The position numbers and the translations under genes are program-made. Shown here in pieces: positions 19,765-21,411 of a stretch of 21,411 nucleotides of DNA (the stretch's first letter is position 1; each line of letters starts with the position of its first letter). This DNA comes from Chara braunii (Eukaryota; Streptophyta; Charophyceae; Charales; Characeae), in NCBI GenBank assembly GCA_003427395.1, contig BFEA01000516.1:564959-586369 (forward strand), in the 5' to 3' direction. Below the pieces are notes generated by a model that did no database searches, was not told the origin of the DNA, and saw only the letters and a list, made by a program, of their open reading frames with translations.

Positions 19765-19865
19765 GTCCTTCCGGACATCCCTTACAATTGAAACGATACA
19801 GAGAATATTATCATGGCCCCTGCGCAAGGATGACACGCATAAATAGAGAAAACGCAAAGTCCAGA
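19765..19865 (+). pseudogene. U6: U6 snRNA pseudogene (probable retrocopy)
   Basis: About 85 nt match plant-type U6: a 5' hairpin GTCCTTCCGGACATCC with two bases lost, the ACAGAGA box (19798-19804) that pairs with the 5' splice site, and a conserved block CATGGCCCCTGCGCAAGG continuing to ACACGCATAAAT (19812-19844). The catalytic AGC triad reads ATC (19810-19812) and another G to T change lies at 19806, so a transcript could not support splicing. The 3' end is lost after GAGAAA. No U6 promoter elements are visible upstream, where repeat DNA abuts. GAGAAAACGCAA occurs at 19749-19760 and again at 19846-19857, consistent with a target-site duplication from LINE-type retroposition and overlapping the U6 word GAGAAA. 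Confidence 0.9.
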
Positions 19866-19879
19866 AGAAAAAAAGGTCA

Positions 19880-19920
19880 CCATCTGCTATCAGCTGTGTG
19901 ACCACTTAGATAACAGATGG
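19880..19920. repeat. 12-bp inverted repeat, one mismatch
   Basis: CCATCTGCTATC (19880-19891) pairs with GATAACAGATGG (19909-19920) over a 17-nt loop. It lies just beyond the U6 copy. Its role is unknown. Confidence 0.85.
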
Positions 19921-19951
19921 AGCAATTTTCAGAAAATCTCGGCCATGTCTC

Positions 19952-20400
19952 AGGGCACGCTCACACTGGGCCAAAAAAATGTGCACACGGCTGGTCACAC
20001 ACAATGGTTCCGACCCCAAACAGCGGCCTGCCTCCAGTTTGAGGAATTTGCGGTAACCTCCAGAGATTACCGCAAAATCCTTATTCTTTTTTTATTTAAT
20101 TTTTGTAACTGAATGCAAAGTTGAAAAGGAAGATTTAAACCGGGTATCAATTGAAAAAGGGAAAAAGGCAGAATTAAATAAAATATAAAAAGAACATGTA
20201 CGTTCTATATTTGGGGTTACTTCTGTGTGACTGGAAACCCCAAACAGCAGCACCCTGATGGCACGGTAGCGACCGTGTCTTTAGCGAAATGGGAACATGG
20301 TGTGAACGCGGTGTGACCTGAAACGTCCCAAATACCCCAATTCGGCCCAACCCATTTTCGCAATTTATACGGATTTGCTACCGCAGTGTGAGGGTGCCCT
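19952..20400 (+). mobile_element. Short element with 17-bp terminal inverted repeats and internal hairpin (member A)
   Basis: AGGGCACGCTCACACTG (19952-19968) is matched at the other end by CAGTGTGAGGGTGCCCT (20384-20400), a 17-bp inverted repeat with one mismatch, enclosing 449 bp. Inside, GCGGCCTG (20023-20030) is followed by a 30-nt hairpin (20047-20076) with a 10-bp stem, TTTGCGGTAA pairing with TTACCGCAAA, around the CTCCAGAG core, then a T-rich tract. There is no coding capacity, so it would be a non-autonomous DNA element (MITE). Flanking 8-mers (CATGTCTC and CATTCAAA) share only CAT, so no target duplication is demonstrated and the superfamily stays open. Confidence 0.7.
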
Positions 20401-20557
20401 CATTCAAAAGGGCCACCGTGTCTGAGTCTGCCGCACACCTAATTCTCAAAATTGCAGAAGCAAAATTGCAGATTTTGGAGAGGACGAAGCGGGGGGCGGC
20501 GCCGAAGCGCTCAATTAGGGTTTCTTCCATAGCCACGCGGCATGTGCGCCCGCATGG
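20401..20557. other. Short repeat-rich spacer, no gene seen
   Basis: CAAAATTGCAGA occurs twice in quick succession near 20455-20475, related in style to the AAATTTGC words of the neighbouring repeat family. No gene recognised. Confidence 0.5.
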
Positions 20558-20593
20558 AGCTTAGCCACCATGCCCAGCTTAGCCACCATGCCC
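20558..20593 (+). repeat. 18-bp perfect tandem duplication
   Basis: AGCTTAGCCACCATGCCC occurs twice with no spacer (20558-20575 and 20576-20593). Each copy contains GCCACCATG, which resembles a strong translation start, but the frame that follows (to 20889) has no recognisable domain and is not called as a gene. Confidence 0.95.
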
Positions 20594-20977
20594 CGAGGCG
20601 CACAGCACGGGGAAGGGGGGTCTTGCAGCTGTCGAGCTCCACAGGAGAGCTCGAGCAAAATAGACATGAGCTTGTCCAGGGTTTTGAGGAAGGAGTGGGT
20701 GGGCCCTCTAAGGAGGGGAGGCATATAGAATGGGGTCTTCATAGAGGAGCTGCGGAGCACAAGGAGAGACAGATGGCAGCTTTCCAGGCGCGGAATGAGA
20801 TGAGAGAGAGATGGCGCCTTTTACACAACCTTTCGAACATTCCGACCCGAAGAACGCTGTCGGACTCAGCGTCCTTCCGATGGAGTTAGTCACAGCTGGC
20901 AAGCTGTGCAGTCCTGTAAGGGTGGTATACACCTCCTGCAGGATGGACCGTAGTCCTTAACCTGTTAAGGCAGCTGT
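20594..20977. other. Unannotated stretch, no supported gene
   Basis: A plus-strand frame runs to 20889 but shows no domain, membrane segment or family resemblance, and a similar-length frame overlaps it on the minus strand. CCTTAACCTGTTAAGG (20955-20970) is a short palindrome. Confidence 0.45.
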
Positions 20978-21091
20978 CAAGGCGCGGTGCAGAATGGGCA
21001 AAGATATGGCAAGTACGCTGATGTCAGCTAATTCCAAGGCGCGGTGCAGAACGGGCAAAGATGTGGCAAGAACGCTGATATCAGCTTACTT
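20978..21091 (+). repeat. 57-bp tandem duplication
   Basis: Units at 20978-21034 and 21035-21091 both begin CAAGGCGCGGTGCAGAA and share GGGCAAAGAT, TGGCAAG, ACGCTGAT and TCAGCT. About six differences separate the copies. Confidence 0.95.
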
Positions 21092-21203
21092 CCTATGGAA
21101 GCTTTCAGAGAAAGAGAAGTTAAGTCCAGGGAGGGCAGCGCAGTAGTGTTTGTCCCACCTGGCCCTTGGAACAATCATATCCATGGAGCAGAGATTACGG
21201 AGC

Positions 21204-21224
21204 AGCGGACAGCGGACAGCGGAC
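21204..21224 (+). repeat. Three AGCGGAC heptamers
   Basis: AGCGGAC is repeated exactly three times in tandem, followed by a decayed fourth copy. Confidence 0.9.
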
Positions 21225-21285
21225 AACGAGCGTGGAGCAGTGAAAAGTGGATCAGTGGAGCTGCAGCATGGCAAAGGGAACTAAT

Positions 21286-21379
21286 GGACAGTGTGTGTGT
21301 GTGTGCGCGACAGAGAGAGAGAGGCGAGCATAGGGGTGTGTGTGCATGTGTGTGACAGAGAGAGAGGCGAGCATAGGTG

Positions 21380-21411
<32 letters not shown>
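21286..21411 (+). repeat. GT/GA compound microsatellite with a 45-bp higher-order repeat
   Basis: GT runs alternate with GACAGAGAGAGAG followed by GCGAGCATAGG, at 21309-21334 and again at 21354-21377. The final GT run continues to the window edge, so its full length is unknown. Confidence 0.93.

Overview
This is a eukaryotic, repeat-dominated window, most likely from a plant or charophyte-type (streptophyte) nuclear genome. The best lineage clue is a degenerate U6 snRNA copy near 19.8 kb. Its 5' hairpin (GTCC-TTC-GGACATCC type) and its end (AAAT-GAGAAA) follow the plant form of U6, not the animal form. Two chromodomain Ty3/gypsy (chromovirus) pol remnants, a HARBI1-type nuclease and a zinc-knuckle ORF1/Gag-like protein fit that reading. 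The species is inference. I see no intact host gene and no convincing multi-exon gene; every recognisable coding region is a decayed mobile-element gene.

Layout. 1-130: TCTA and CA microsatellites. 464-866: an inverted-repeat (MITE-like) element related to a copy at 2.7 kb. 1061-1477: a retroposon-like insertion on the minus strand with 15-bp target duplications and an A-rich end, carrying an antisense tRNA-like segment. 2940-4352 (minus): an ORF1/Gag-like coding region with a CCHC knuckle, broken by two in-frame stops. 4380-6060: a strongly pyrimidine-rich block with a 63-nt T run and a roughly 150-180-bp tandem array. 6390-7200: hairpin-rich repeats and a clean foldback element. 7600-10515 (minus): the 3' half of a chromovirus (RT end, RNase H, integrase, chromodomain, polypurine tract, probable 3' LTR). 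10.5-13.86 kb: no gene seen, with one 49-bp tandem array. 13865-15748 (plus): a second chromovirus pol fragment. 16.9-17.85 kb (minus): a truncated PIF/Harbinger nuclease. 18.3-20.4 kb: a cluster of a hairpin-bearing dispersed repeat family, with the U6 copy inserted next to one arm. 20.5-21.4 kb: tandem duplications and GT/GA microsatellites.

No pathway links these genes; the window is a pile-up of independent insertions. The most unusual signal is the dispersed repeat family. Members share an AGGGCAYNCTCACAC-type motif, a GCGGCCTGC or GGGCCTGC block and a hairpin centred on CTCYAGAG. The hairpin arms differ between members but remain self-complementary, as if the fold and not the sequence were retained. 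Also notable are the U6 retrocopy with a 12-bp flanking duplication and the antisense-tRNA retroposon.
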